This document shows positions 26,045 through 34,981 of a stretch of 64,000 bases of DNA, in pieces. The notes beneath the pieces were generated by a model, which was not told the DNA's origin, searched no databases, and saw only the letters and a program-made list of their open reading frames with translations. Position 1 is the stretch's first letter. Each line of letters begins with the position of its first letter. This stretch comes from Persicitalea sp038235275 (lineage in GTDB: Bacteria > Bacteroidota > Bacteroidia > Cytophagales > Spirosomataceae): assembly GCA_038235275.1 (NCBI GenBank), contig JBBSUC010000028.1, forward strand, positions 6,849-70,848. The letters run 5' to 3'. A program made the translations under genes and the position numbers.

Positions 26045-26731
26045 ATGAAACCAAATTCACTTGACGAACTAATCAACGGCAGCTTGCTGCACCAGTCAGT
26101 AACCGAGCGGCTGGACACCACCGAGGCCAGTTCGGTGGCCCTGGACAACGAATTGCTGGAACTGATCTTCGACCTTTACGATGACGACCGCGACTTTCCT
26201 TATCAGAAAATAAGGAAGTTTTCCATAGGCGAAATCCTGACGTACTTACAGGCGACGCACCGCTATTACCTTACCAAAAAGCTCCCCGAAATCGAGCAGT
26301 CCCTGCTGCATATTTTCAGTCGCTACGGCAAGACGCACGAACTGCTGGCCGAACTCTGCTTTTTCTTCAACGATTACAAAAACGACCTGATCGAACACGT
26401 CAAGATGGAGGAGCGGGAATTCTTCCCTTACATCAAGCGACTCGTGAAAGCCGCGCAGGGCGAGTTGACCGAACAGGAAGTTACCCAATTACTCGCCACG
26501 GCTTCGATTGCCCAGTTTACTGACCACCACGATTCCATCGAGGACGAATTGAAGGAAGTGAGTATCATCATCAAGCGGTACTCCGAGTACGAAACCACGC
26601 CGCTGCCCTACCGCGTTTTTCTCAATCAGGTTGAACTCTTTGAGTTGGAACTCCGCAAGCACGCCATCATCGAGGACCACGTGCTGGTACCGATGGCGGA
26701 GGAGTTAGAAAAAAAATTGCGCGGCCAATAG
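26045..26731 (+). CDS. Hemerythrin-domain protein (ScdA/RIC-like)
   Basis: A 228-residue cytoplasmic four-helix-bundle protein. Metal-ligand motifs include THRYYLTKKLPEIEQ, HELLAEL, EHVKMEEREFFPYI, FTDHHDSIEDEL and ELRKHAIIEDHVLVP, which together supply the His and Glu ligands of a di-iron site. The N-terminal 45 residues recall the short domain of RIC/ScdA iron-sulfur repair proteins but lack a clear Cys motif. I start at 26045; an upstream ATG at 25970 overlaps the Rieske stop but precedes no conserved sequence. A role in iron-sulfur or nitrosative stress repair fits the family and its Rieske neighbour. Confidence 0.85.
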   Translation: MKPNSLDELINGSLLHQSVTERLDTTEASSVALDNELLELIFDLYDDDRDFPYQKIRKFSIGEILTYLQATHRYYLTKKLPEIEQSLLHIFSRYGKTHELLAELCFFFNDYKNDLIEHVKMEEREFFPYIKRLVKAAQGELTEQEVTQLLATASIAQFTDHHDSIEDELKEVSIIIKRYSEYETTPLPYRVFLNQVELFELELRKHAIIEDHVLVPMAEELEKKLRGQ

Positions 26732-26745
26732 ACCGCGCAATTTTT
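26717..26745. terminator. Bidirectional terminator overlapping the hemerythrin stop
   Basis: The stem TTGCGCGG/CCGCGCAA encloses the stop codon of the hemerythrin-like gene and is followed by five T on the plus strand; on the minus strand the preceding A-run gives a T-tract too. It therefore ends both this gene and the convergent LamG gene. Confidence 0.9.
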
Positions 26746-26767
26746 AATAGCCAACTTTTCCAATTTC

Positions 26768-27619
26768 CTACATTTTCTTACTGTAAAGATCCTTTACTTC
26801 GCTGTCCGAAAGCGCCTTAGTATAAACCCGAAATTGGTCCAGGGCACCCTGATAGTGCTTCATCCAGGTGTCGGGAGTACCATTAATACCCGCTTGCTGC
26901 TGAAATCCCCCAATAACGAATTTAGAGGCATTATTAAATTTGAGCGGCCCGAGCGGTTCAGGTATTTCTTTTGGATCGTCAGGATTTTTCTTGGGTTTTA
27001 CTCGATTGGTTACGGTGGCATCCAGTGCTAACTTATTGCCATCCAGATAGGTGGCAAACGTAGAAGTAGCGGCGTCGTAAGTAAAGGCCACGTGCTTCCA
27101 TTTACCATAAGCGTCGGGCCAGCGATTGAGACCATTGGCATTTTTGCCGTTGCCATTGAACTCCACCCAGTTGCCCGCGAAATTGAACTTCACCAGCATG
27201 GAGTCGTTCTTGGCCGCACCGTCGATCAGCATGAAAGTATTACCCCAGAAATCGTCGGTGCGGGGTAGCACGAATACCGTCTGCGCCCCGCCATCGCGGA
27301 CATCGAGTTTCATCCAGAAAGCGAAGGTAAAGCTGTCCATCGTGGCCAGCTTCCCCGCCGTATTGTATACGACCTGTCCCGTAGCGGAACCCTTGTAGGC
27401 TTTGCCGCTCACGCCGTCGATGTAAGAAACGCCGGTTGCAGTTCCTCTTGCGCCCAGAATACTGTCCACAGGCGTTCCCTCGAAGGCAAAAAACCGCTGT
27501 AGGGGGCCATTCAGGCTGGGGTCGTCATCAGAAATGTAATCAAAATCAGGTCGCACCATATTCTGGCACGAAAAGCCAATCACTGCGATCAGGATAAAGA
27601 GAATGTTAGTAGTTTTCAT
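26768..27619 (-). CDS. LamG-domain lipoprotein of the SusCD locus
   Basis: A 283-residue lipoprotein. The ATG at 27619 (MKTTNILFILIAVIGFSC) gives a lipoprotein signal with lipidated Cys18; a start at 27649 adds 10 residues without improving it. The mature part is a LamG/concanavalin-like domain, seen in SFTFAFWMKLD, GKWKHVAFTYD, FATYLDGNKLA and GALDQFRVYTKALSDSEV. It follows the SusD gene by 36 bases and should sit on the cell surface, where it may bind a glycan or protein as SusE/SusF-type proteins do. Ligand unknown. Confidence 0.88.
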   Translation of the reverse strand: MKTTNILFILIAVIGFSCQNMVRPDFDYISDDDPSLNGPLQRFFAFEGTPVDSILGARGTATGVSYIDGVSGKAYKGSATGQVVYNTAGKLATMDSFTFAFWMKLDVRDGGAQTVFVLPRTDDFWGNTFMLIDGAAKNDSMLVKFNFAGNWVEFNGNGKNANGLNRWPDAYGKWKHVAFTYDAATSTFATYLDGNKLALDATVTNRVKPKKNPDDPKEIPEPLGPLKFNNASKFVIGGFQQQAGINGTPDTWMKHYQGALDQFRVYTKALSDSEVKDLYSKKM

Positions 27620-27655
27620 AAGTGTAATGTTCTTTCGGGTTGACCCCATAAAATT

Positions 27656-29158
27656 TTAATATTCGGAATTCTGCACCAACACGCCTTTAGACTTGTCGAT
27701 TTCACCCTGTGGGATGGGCAGGTAGCGGTTGCGGGACTGGTAGCCGAGGGGGCGCAGTACCTCGTCGGCAATGCCCCAGCGCACCAGATCGAAAAAGCGC
27801 TCGTTTTCCATGCCCAACTCCACGCGTCGCTCGTGGCGGATGATCTCGCGCAATTTAGCCTGATCTGTCGCGGCTATCTTGGGTAGCACGGCGGCATTGC
27901 CTGCCCGCGCCCTGCCGCGAACCATCTCCAGCCAGCCGAGCGCGTCGGTGGTGTTTTGGTCGCCGCCTAGTTCGTTGGCGGCCTCGGCGGCCCATAGCAG
28001 CACATCGGCGTAACGGATCACGCGCATATCCATCCATTGGCCAAAACGGCTATTTTTGGCCGCGCGATCCGCCGGATTAGTGTAAATTTTCTTATTCCAA
28101 TATGGCCGGGGAACACTGGCTGTGGCGGGCGGGATATTCTCGTTAAAAGGCGCATTGACCTGCCCGGAGTACAGTAAAGTAGCATCCTTACGAGGATCGC
28201 CCTTTTCAAAAGCATTGGCCAGTGAATCGGTAGGTGTGTTCCAGCCCCAACCCAAGTCAAAAGTACCCGAACCACGAATCCCCTGTACCTGGGCGTACTG
28301 AATGCCCAGCCCGGTTTGCGAAATGTCGTAATAAGCCTGAATCTCGAAGATAGATTCGGGGTTATTTTCACCGGCTTCACGGAAGATGCTGCTGTAATCC
28401 TGCACCAAACTGTAACTGCCCGAGTTTATAACCTGCTTGGCCGAAGCTAAGGCGCTGGCCCAGTTTTTCCGCCACATAAACGTTTTGGCCTGCAACGCCT
28501 GCGCGGCACCCTTGGTCAGGCGACCTTTGTATTGGCTACCCCAAGTCGCGGGCAGGGCGGCAGAAGCAGCCTGCAAGTCGCTGTCGATTAAGGTAAATAT
28601 CGCGGCGGTCGGCGACTTGGGTACATTGGCCTGAGCGGCATTGGTCACCTTAAAGTCGATCTTGGGAACTTCGCCGTAGGTGCGCACAAGGTTGAAATAA
28701 GCATAGGCCCGCATGAACTTAGCTTCGGCCAAATTTATTTGCGTGGCATCGTCCGTCGCCCCCACCGAGTCGATGTCGGCGATAACCGCGTTGGCCGCGT
28801 TGACCAGCGCGTAATGGTCGCTCCAGTATGTGTTCATCAACCATTCATCCTTGACATACTGAAACTTGTCGTAGATATTCTCCTGCTGGACACCGTCAGT
28901 GACCGAGCTACCCTTTACCGCATCGTCGGAGCGAAAATTGTGTATCGCAATGTAAGGCAATGCTGACACGCCAAAAGCTCGCATCTTGGCGTACACACCA
29001 AACACTTGGCTGTCGAAAGAACCCGCCGGAATATCCTTTTCAGTATATCGTCCCTGCGGCTCCCGATCTAAAAAATCAGTACAGCCCGCCAGTAACATCA
29101 CGCTCACAAGAGCCATGGCGGCGAGGGTTTTTGTAGTTTTTAAAAAGTACGTCTTCAT
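27656..29158 (-). CDS. SusD/RagB family nutrient-binding lipoprotein
   Basis: A 500-residue surface lipoprotein. The signal peptide ends in LLAGC (Cys26) followed by TDFLDREPQG, typical of SusD. The N-terminal TPR-like SusD region (AEAKFMRAYAYFNLVRTYGEVP, about 145-170) and the C-terminal RagB region (MRVIRYADVLLWAAEAANELGG, then ERRVELGMENERFFDLVRWG) are intact. It pairs with the SusC transporter encoded upstream, acting as its lid. The substrate is not deducible since no degradative enzyme is encoded beside it. Confidence 0.95.
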   Translation of the reverse strand: MKTYFLKTTKTLAAMALVSVMLLAGCTDFLDREPQGRYTEKDIPAGSFDSQVFGVYAKMRAFGVSALPYIAIHNFRSDDAVKGSSVTDGVQQENIYDKFQYVKDEWLMNTYWSDHYALVNAANAVIADIDSVGATDDATQINLAEAKFMRAYAYFNLVRTYGEVPKIDFKVTNAAQANVPKSPTAAIFTLIDSDLQAASAALPATWGSQYKGRLTKGAAQALQAKTFMWRKNWASALASAKQVINSGSYSLVQDYSSIFREAGENNPESIFEIQAYYDISQTGLGIQYAQVQGIRGSGTFDLGWGWNTPTDSLANAFEKGDPRKDATLLYSGQVNAPFNENIPPATASVPRPYWNKKIYTNPADRAAKNSRFGQWMDMRVIRYADVLLWAAEAANELGGDQNTTDALGWLEMVRGRARAGNAAVLPKIAATDQAKLREIIRHERRVELGMENERFFDLVRWGIADEVLRPLGYQSRNRYLPIPQGEIDKSKGVLVQNSEY

Positions 29159-29239
29159 ATAAGTTTAAAGTTTATGGATTTTTTCTAAGTTTTGAGGTAG
29201 CTGAGAGGATTGGCTTTGCGGCTTTGCTTATTCGACGCC

Positions 29240-29261
29240 GGGCGAACACATAGGTTCGCCC
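29240..29261. repeat. REP-like palindrome between susC and susD
   Basis: A perfect 8-bp stem GGGCGAAC/GTTCGCCC with a 6-base loop lies in the 144-base gap between the SusC and SusD genes. Its extended form (GTAGGGGCGAACCTATGTG on the minus strand) resembles a GTAGGGGCG palindrome type I recall from several bacterial groups. In the polycistronic mRNA it would form a hairpin between the two genes. Confidence 0.6.
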
Positions 29262-29302
29262 CTACTTGCAATAGAAACTTTGTCGCTTTGTGCCTTCGGC
29301 AC

Positions 29303-32300
29303 CTAAAAATTAACATTCAAGCCAAACGTATAAATAGCGGGTAGCGGGTACGTACCGCTGTCCACACCGAAGGCGATCGTGCTGCCGCCGATTTCGGGTG
29401 TGAAGCCCGAAGCATGGGTGAAAGTCGCCAGGTTTTGCGCATTGACGAACACCCGCAACGACTTCAACTTGATGCGAGTGAGCATTTCCTTTTTGAAATT
29501 ATAACCCAACTGCACGTTACGGAGGCGGAAGTAGCTGCCGTCCTCGACCCAATACGAAGAGATTAAGTAGTTGTTCGACCGGCCAGTGTTCAGCACTGGC
29601 TCCCAGTTAGACGTTCCTGCGCCATTCCAGCGGTCGAGCCGATCAGTTTGGTAGTTGAACTGCGCGAAAGTACCCCGGTTCCAATCGCGGAAGATCTCGT
29701 TACCGTATACACCTGTTCCCTGAATTCCGATGTCAAAACCTTTGTAATTGGCTGAAAGATTGATGCCATACGTGAAATCCGGCGTCGGGTTTCCGATCAT
29801 CGTACGGTCGGCTTCCGTAATGGAACCGTCGCCGTTGGTGTCGGCGTATTTCAGGTCGCCAGCAGCCACCTCGCCAATGGAACTGGCGGGGGACTTGACC
29901 ACGTCGATGTCGTTTTGGTACACTCCCCCCACCTTGTAGCCGTAGAAATAGCCGATTGGGAAGCCTTCGGTGGTGCGGGAAGCCCCGTTGATAATCGCAA
30001 AACCCTGGGTGGCCAATTGCTTTACTTGGTTGTTCAACGTAGTGAAGTTGCCATTGATGCTGTAGGAGAAATCGCTGGTCACGTCCTGATTCCAGGTGGC
30101 CGTTAATTCGATGCCCTGGTTGGATATTTGGCCCGCGTTGGTCAGGCCCGGGGCCGTACCCGCCGCACCGGGAATCAGCGCCAGGATGTCGTTTGTCAAC
30201 TTATTATAGTAGTTGGCTTCCAGGAACAGACGATTTTTTAAAGTATAAAGCTCAAAACCCGCTTCGAAGGCCCGGATATTCTCCCAGTGCAAGTTAGGGT
30301 CGTACAGGTACTCGTTCTGCAAAGCCGCCACGACATTGTCTCCGAAGACCCCAGAGTTGGCGGCTGTAAGCGTTGGGTAAGCCGGGTAGCGGTAGCGGTC
30401 GTCGATGTTCTGACTGCCCAGAATACCCCACGAACCCTTTATTTTCAGATAATCGATCACGCTCTGTCCCTTGAAGAAGTCTTCCTCGCTCACCAGCCAG
30501 CCCGCGCCAATGGCTCCAAAGTTCTGCCAACGGCCCGAACCTGTAAAAGCCGAGCTGCCATCGCGGCGGAAGGAGGCATTCAGCAGGTACTTGCCATTAT
30601 AGTTGTAAAGCACCCGACCCAAAAACGAAAGCGTCGCCGACTCCCAGGCCGAGCCGTTACCCCGCTTGGTGGATGGATCGCCGACGTTGTCCACGAACCA
30701 GTATTGGGGGTTGTTGGGAATGGCGAAACTCGTGCCCTGTTGCACCGATGAAGAAGTGCTTTCGTAGTTACGGTAATATGTCGTAAAGCCGCCCAGCAAC
30801 GTCAGGTCGTGACCGCCGAATTTCTTGGCGTAGGTCAACAGGTAATCCTGCTGTAATTTGGTAAAAATGTTCTGGTTTTGGTTAACCGAAGTCTGCCGCA
30901 CCAGGTTGTCCCGCTTGTCGGTCCCGACGATTTCGGGATTAAAAACCGTAATCAGTGGCTGGTAGGAACGCCCCGTGTTAAAGCCGTAGTCGGCGTATAG
31001 GGTGGCTTTGAAGTTGAAATCTTTCAGGAAATATACTTGCCCATAAATGCTGCCGACTCCCCGATATTCATGGTTGATGGCGGTACCTTTTTGCAACTCC
31101 ACGTCCACCAAAGGATTATAAACCTGCGCCCGCTGGAAATCGGGCAGCGTGTGGTAAAGGCCGCTGGCTTCGTCAAGAATCGGGGCGATGGGAACCGCCC
31201 GGATAGCCGAACCGACGCCCTTATTCACGGGAAGGTTGGCCTTGTAAGCGTTGAAATTAACGCCAAACTTCAGCGATTTGGTTACGTTCAACTCGTCGCT
31301 GAGATTAACCGTGATTTTCTGATACTGCTCGTGCTTTATAATTCCCTGCTCATTCACGTAGCCCAGCCCCATGTAAAACTTGTTCTTCTCAGTGGCCCCG
31401 GATACGCTCAGGTTGTCGTAATTCAGAACGCCTTTCTGGAAAATCTGATCCTGCCAGTCGGTGTTGCCCGTCCAGTTGGCGTAATTATAGGGGGCCGCGC
31501 CCTGGTTAGCGAGTTGCTCGTTGTAGAGTTCCTTGAACTGGGTGGCATCGGTCAGATCCATTTTCTTCTGTACCTGCTTGAAACCGAGCGTGCTGCTAAA
31601 GTTCACATTCAGTTGTCCGGTAGCCGCTTTCTTAGTCGTGATAGCAATGGCTCCGTTGGCCCCGCGTACCCCGAAAATCGCCAGCGACGACGGGTCTTTC
31701 AGTACCTCGATAGATTCGATGTCCGACGGGTTCAGGAAGTTGATGTTGTCGTTCAGGATGCCGTCCACGATATAGACCGGACTGGCTCCGTTGATGGAGT
31801 TGGTACCCCGAATCCGCACGTCGGGTGCCTCGCCGGGCCGCCCCGAGTTGACCACCGAAAGCCCGGCCACGCGACCCTGCAAGGCCGAAACCGGGTTCAC
31901 GTTGGGCTTGTCGGCGATGTCTTTGCCCTTTACCGTCACGATAGAACCCGTCAGGTCGCGCTTGCTGGCGGTACCGTAACCGATGACCACCACTTCACTC
32001 AGGGCGCGAACGTCGTCTTGCAGTTTCACGTCGATGCTGGCCTGGTTGCCAACCAACACTTCCTTCGGCGTCATGCCGATCATAGAGAAAACCAGCGTTG
32101 AATTCTTAGAAGGCACCGAGATAGTATAATTTCCCTCAACGTCCGTGGGAACGCCTGATGTGGTGCCTTTCAGCAGCACGTTAACGCCCGGCAGGCTGCC
32201 GCCGTCGGCTCCCGTCACCTTACCCGACACACTCAAGTCCTGCGCCTGGGCGAGTCCACTCAGCGTCAGCAACATCGTCAGGCAGACAGATTGTAAGATT

Positions 32301-32308
32301 GCTTTCAT
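29303..32308 (-). CDS. SusC/RagA TonB-dependent outer-membrane transporter
   Basis: A 1001-residue outer-membrane transporter. After a signal peptide (1-22) comes a carboxypeptidase-D-regulatory-like domain (about 25-100, SVSGKVTGADGGSLPGVNV) and the SusC signature SEVVVIGYGTASKRDLTGSI. The plug domain contains VRIRGTNSINGASPVYIVDG; the rest forms the 22-strand barrel ending in IYTFGLNVNF. There is no N-terminal FecR-interaction (STN) domain, so it is not itself a sigma-signalling receptor. It imports ligands captured by the SusD partner, powered by TonB. The 260-base gap to the divergent propeller gene should hold the promoter. Confidence 0.96.
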   Translation of the reverse strand: MKAILQSVCLTMLLTLSGLAQAQDLSVSGKVTGADGGSLPGVNVLLKGTTSGVPTDVEGNYTISVPSKNSTLVFSMIGMTPKEVLVGNQASIDVKLQDDVRALSEVVVIGYGTASKRDLTGSIVTVKGKDIADKPNVNPVSALQGRVAGLSVVNSGRPGEAPDVRIRGTNSINGASPVYIVDGILNDNINFLNPSDIESIEVLKDPSSLAIFGVRGANGAIAITTKKAATGQLNVNFSSTLGFKQVQKKMDLTDATQFKELYNEQLANQGAAPYNYANWTGNTDWQDQIFQKGVLNYDNLSVSGATEKNKFYMGLGYVNEQGIIKHEQYQKITVNLSDELNVTKSLKFGVNFNAYKANLPVNKGVGSAIRAVPIAPILDEASGLYHTLPDFQRAQVYNPLVDVELQKGTAINHEYRGVGSIYGQVYFLKDFNFKATLYADYGFNTGRSYQPLITVFNPEIVGTDKRDNLVRQTSVNQNQNIFTKLQQDYLLTYAKKFGGHDLTLLGGFTTYYRNYESTSSSVQQGTSFAIPNNPQYWFVDNVGDPSTKRGNGSAWESATLSFLGRVLYNYNGKYLLNASFRRDGSSAFTGSGRWQNFGAIGAGWLVSEEDFFKGQSVIDYLKIKGSWGILGSQNIDDRYRYPAYPTLTAANSGVFGDNVVAALQNEYLYDPNLHWENIRAFEAGFELYTLKNRLFLEANYYNKLTNDILALIPGAAGTAPGLTNAGQISNQGIELTATWNQDVTSDFSYSINGNFTTLNNQVKQLATQGFAIINGASRTTEGFPIGYFYGYKVGGVYQNDIDVVKSPASSIGEVAAGDLKYADTNGDGSITEADRTMIGNPTPDFTYGINLSANYKGFDIGIQGTGVYGNEIFRDWNRGTFAQFNYQTDRLDRWNGAGTSNWEPVLNTGRSNNYLISSYWVEDGSYFRLRNVQLGYNFKKEMLTRIKLKSLRVFVNAQNLATFTHASGFTPEIGGSTIAFGVDSGTYPLPAIYTFGLNVNF

Positions 32309-32568
32309 GATATTGTGGAAGAAGAAAAATGAATTGAAATGTAAAATAACTCACGTCCTATGTAAACTGTGAACGTTTAAAATGAACACACAAGTTTGGT
32401 GAATAATTTCCGCCGTGTCTGTAATCAGTTTAAAAATAGCTGGAATTATTCACATAAAAGAACCGCACCAATTTGGTTCCAAGTCGGTAAGAACACAGTG
32501 GGAGGATACAGTATATTGACCGCAGGTCGTTCTTTATTCGTTTTAAAAGCGAGTCATAAAACCTTATC

Positions 32569-33630
32569 ATGAAAATCCAACCCTCCCGCCGATCTTTCCT
32601 GAAAAGTACGGCCCTCACTGCCACGGCGTTGACGTTTAAACCCTTTTACATCCTGAAAGCCCAGCCTAAGGCCAATGGGGAAATTATTGGTCAGGGTACC
32701 CACAAATACAAAGTGCATCTTGGGTGGGGAGATCTCGACGCATCGAAATTCCCGGTCAATAACTGCCACGAAATGGTGCAGGACAGCAAGGGGCGTCTGA
32801 TTATGGTGGGCGACGAGGTCAAGAACAACATCCTGGTCTATGACCGCTCGGGCAAACTGCTCGACAGTTGGGGCCACGAGTACCCCGGCGGCCACGGCCT
32901 CACCCTCTGGAACGCCAATGGTGAGGAGTTCCTCTTCATCTGCGACCCTAACCTGGGCCAAGTCGTCAAGACGGACATGAAAGGCAAGGTGCTGCTGAAG
33001 ATCGAACATCCTTCAAAAGTGGGTGCCTACGAAGAAAAAATGCCCTTCAAACCGACCGAAACGGCTATTGGGCCGGATGGTACAATATACGTCGCCGACG
33101 GCTACGGCTCGCAGTGGGTGCTGCGCTACACGCCGAAGGGGGAGTATATCGATAAATTCGGCGGTCCCGGCGACGGAGACAGTCAGTTTGCCACTGCCCA
33201 CGGAGTGGCTATCGACTATCGAAACAAAGCCAATCCCACGCTACTCATTACCTCACGGGCGCACAATTCCTTCAAGCGCTTCACGCTGGAAGGGAAGTAT
33301 CTGTCCACCATTTTCCTGCCGGGGGCCTTCGTCTGCCGCCCCGTGCTGGACGACGATACGCTGTATTCGGGCGTATGCTGGTCACGGTTGAAGTACCTCA
33401 ACCAAACGCCAAACTCCGGTTTCGTGACCATTCTCGACAAAAACGACAAAGTAATCTCCAATCCCGGCGGCACTGCGCCCGTGTACCGCGACGGCAAGTT
33501 GCAACTCATGGTGCAAAGCTACCCTGAATTTATGCATTGCCACGACGTCTGCATCGACAACGACAAGAACATTTACATCTGCCAGTGGAATGCAAAGAAA
33601 ACGTATCCGGTCAAACTTGAACGAGTTTAA
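32569..33630 (+). CDS. Tat-exported six-bladed beta-propeller (NHL-like) protein
   Basis: A 353-residue exported protein. The N-terminus has a twin-arginine signal (PSRRSFLKSTALTATALTF), implying export in folded form. The mature protein has NHL/peptidylglycine-lyase-like propeller repeats: GRLIMVGDEVKNNILVYDRSGKLLDSWG, AIGPDGTIYVADGYGSQWVLRYTPKGEYIDKFGG and CHDVCIDNDKNIYICQW each supply a blade (quoted in part). It is divergent from the SusC gene and may process or bind the ligand of that system. No catalytic residues are evident; Tat export hints at a bound metal or cofactor. It ends before a strong hairpin. Confidence 0.82.
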   Translation: MKIQPSRRSFLKSTALTATALTFKPFYILKAQPKANGEIIGQGTHKYKVHLGWGDLDASKFPVNNCHEMVQDSKGRLIMVGDEVKNNILVYDRSGKLLDSWGHEYPGGHGLTLWNANGEEFLFICDPNLGQVVKTDMKGKVLLKIEHPSKVGAYEEKMPFKPTETAIGPDGTIYVADGYGSQWVLRYTPKGEYIDKFGGPGDGDSQFATAHGVAIDYRNKANPTLLITSRAHNSFKRFTLEGKYLSTIFLPGAFVCRPVLDDDTLYSGVCWSRLKYLNQTPNSGFVTILDKNDKVISNPGGTAPVYRDGKLQLMVQSYPEFMHCHDVCIDNDKNIYICQWNAKKTYPVKLERV

Positions 33631-33673
33631 GTCTCGTTCTTCGTTCTTGGTTTTTTGAGAGCTACAACAAAAA

Positions 33674-33702
33674 AAGCCGCTCTAAATTGTTTAGAGCGGC
33701 TT
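33674..33702 (-). terminator. Terminator of the Hsp20 gene
   Basis: A 12-bp stem AAGCCGCTCTAA/TTTAGAGCGGCTT is followed on the minus strand by a seven-T tract. On the plus strand the tract is weak, so it mainly ends the Hsp20 transcript but may also slow readthrough from the propeller gene. Confidence 0.85.
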
Positions 33703-33720
33703 ATTCCGTTGTTCCAATTA

Positions 33721-34209
33721 CTATTCCACGCTGATTTCCTGAGCGGGAGTTTGGGCTTCGGTGGTTTTAGGCAACGTCACGATGAGGACACCGTCGGATT
33801 GCCGCGCGGTGATGGCGGCTTTATCCACCGTTTCGTTGAGCCCAATGACGCGCTCGAAAGTGCGCACGGGAAATTCCTGGCGGCTGAATACGGGTGGATT
33901 CTCTTCGTCCACGGGACGGGTGCCGCTGATGTGCAGTTGGTCGTCGCCCACCGTGATTTTGATGTTTTCTTTTTCAAAACCCAAAGCGTACACGTACACT
34001 TCGTAGGCCGATTCTGTCTCAGCGATGTTCAGCGGCACGTTGTATTTAGGGCGTCGGAATGAGCGGCCTCGCCCGTAAGTGGCCTGACCGGGGGAAGCCC
34101 AGCCTTGGGTTGCCCCACCAGTCTTTCCAGAATATGGATGGGCAAAATTTTCGTGAGCGGCGTAGCCCCTTGGACCACGATTCTCATTATTGCATGGGTG
34201 ATTGTTCAT
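33721..34209 (-). CDS. Hsp20/alpha-crystallin small heat-shock protein
   Basis: A 162-residue ATP-independent holdase chaperone. The N-terminal 55 residues are disordered and rich in Gly, Asn and Pro. The alpha-crystallin domain (about 55-150) shows YNVPLNIAETESAYEVYVYALGF, LHISGTRPVDE, FERVIGLNETVD and the closing GVLIVTLPK, matching the family GxLxIxxPK signature. It lies at the downstream end of a minus-strand group led by an ECF sigma factor gene, which may control it. It is followed by a terminator. Confidence 0.93.
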   Translation of the reverse strand: MNNHPCNNENRGPRGYAAHENFAHPYSGKTGGATQGWASPGQATYGRGRSFRRPKYNVPLNIAETESAYEVYVYALGFEKENIKITVGDDQLHISGTRPVDEENPPVFSRQEFPVRTFERVIGLNETVDKAAITARQSDGVLIVTLPKTTEAQTPAQEISVE

Positions 34210-34261
34210 ATCTTATGCTTGTGGTTTGTGTTTTTATTAGAAATTGAATTGAAGAAGAGAA

Positions 34262-34480
34262 CTATTGATCTTCAGCCGGAAGACGGTCGGCGGGGGCTAG
34301 CTCTTGGTTTTGCCCGGAATGGTCTTCGTGCCTTTCGTAGCGGTGGCCCCCGCAGTTTTCTCGGTCAAAGTGACGACCTCGGTGCGTAAAACCAGGCGGC
34401 GGGCTAGTAAAGGCGTACAGACTGCCGAACGTCAGACCAGTGGCCAATAGGCCGATTAAAAAACGATTACTTCTTTTCAT
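34262..34480 (-). CDS. Small secreted His/Arg-rich protein
   Basis: A 72-residue protein starting at the ATG at 34480 (MKRSNRFLIGLLATGLTFGSLYAF), which gives a Sec signal peptide; an earlier start at 34516 would bury it and overlap the upstream gene. The mature part is short and rich in His, Arg and Asp (THRGRHFDRENCGGHRYER), suggesting metal binding or a disordered periplasmic peptide. No family recognised. It sits between the Hsp20 gene and a small membrane-protein gene in a likely stress locus. Confidence 0.55.
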   Translation of the reverse strand: MKRSNRFLIGLLATGLTFGSLYAFTSPPPGFTHRGRHFDRENCGGHRYERHEDHSGQNQELAPADRLPAEDQ

Positions 34481-34502
34481 GGTTCTGGTTGTTTTTGGGT
34501 GA

Positions 34503-34817
34503 TTAAAATGAGTCATTGCCGACAGTATCGCCGGAGTCGGCGGGTCGCTGGAATTTTTCCTTGAACCGGGCGTACTCCTCGTCGTTCATGCCGCGCACTT
34601 TATCAGCAAAGGCCAGGCGCCGGTCAGCGCTGAAGCCCCCGGGGCCACGTCCGCGCCAGCCGTGTCCACCGGGGCCGTAGCCCCGTCGGCCACGGAACAG
34701 GCGGAATAAGCCGCCGATGACCAGGAAGACAAGAGCGATTCTTAAAAGAAAAAAGGGAGCGTAAAATAGTCCGGCACCCAACAGGGCACCGAACACAATT
34801 GGTTTTAAAATTTTCAT
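34503..34817 (-). CDS. Small membrane protein with Gly/Arg-rich segment
   Basis: A 104-residue protein starting at 34817 (MKILKPIVFG). One long hydrophobic hairpin or pair of helices covers about 5-40, followed by a Gly/Arg-rich stretch (FRGRRGYGPGGHGWRGRGPGG) and an acidic C-terminal helix (GMNDEEYARFKEKFQ). That last helix resembles the MTPEERDRIRAEW helix of the protein encoded at 34982-35323, so the two may be distant paralogues or bind a common partner. Function unknown; possibly an envelope-stress component regulated by the nearby sigma factor. Confidence 0.6.
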   Translation of the reverse strand: MKILKPIVFGALLGAGLFYAPFFLLRIALVFLVIGGLFRLFRGRRGYGPGGHGWRGRGPGGFSADRRLAFADKVRGMNDEEYARFKEKFQRPADSGDTVGNDSF

Positions 34818-34944
34818 GGCTTTCAAATGTTTGGTTGTTAAAAAATTAAGCTGCTATAGAAAGGTTGACGCGCAGCGCGGAGAATTACTTTAAATGGGGA
34901 TGATTTTTTTCTAGGAAAGGTCATTCTTAGCTCGTTTTCAACAA

Positions 34945-34976
34945 AGAAGCCCTATCCTTGGCCGGACAGGGCTTCT
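34945..34976 (-). terminator. Hairpin between the small-membrane-protein genes
   Basis: A 13-bp stem AGAAGCCCTGTCC/GGATAGGGCTTCT (one G-T pair) lies just after the stop of the gene at 34982-35323 on the minus strand. The following T-run is broken (CTTTGTTG), so termination may be partial. Confidence 0.65.
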
Positions 34977-34981
34977 ACTTA

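Noticed and set aside
31037..32101. A 354-codon open frame on the plus strand inside the SusC gene
   Set aside because: It is fully antisense to a well-supported SusC gene, has no recognisable motif, and reflects the GC-rich codon pattern.
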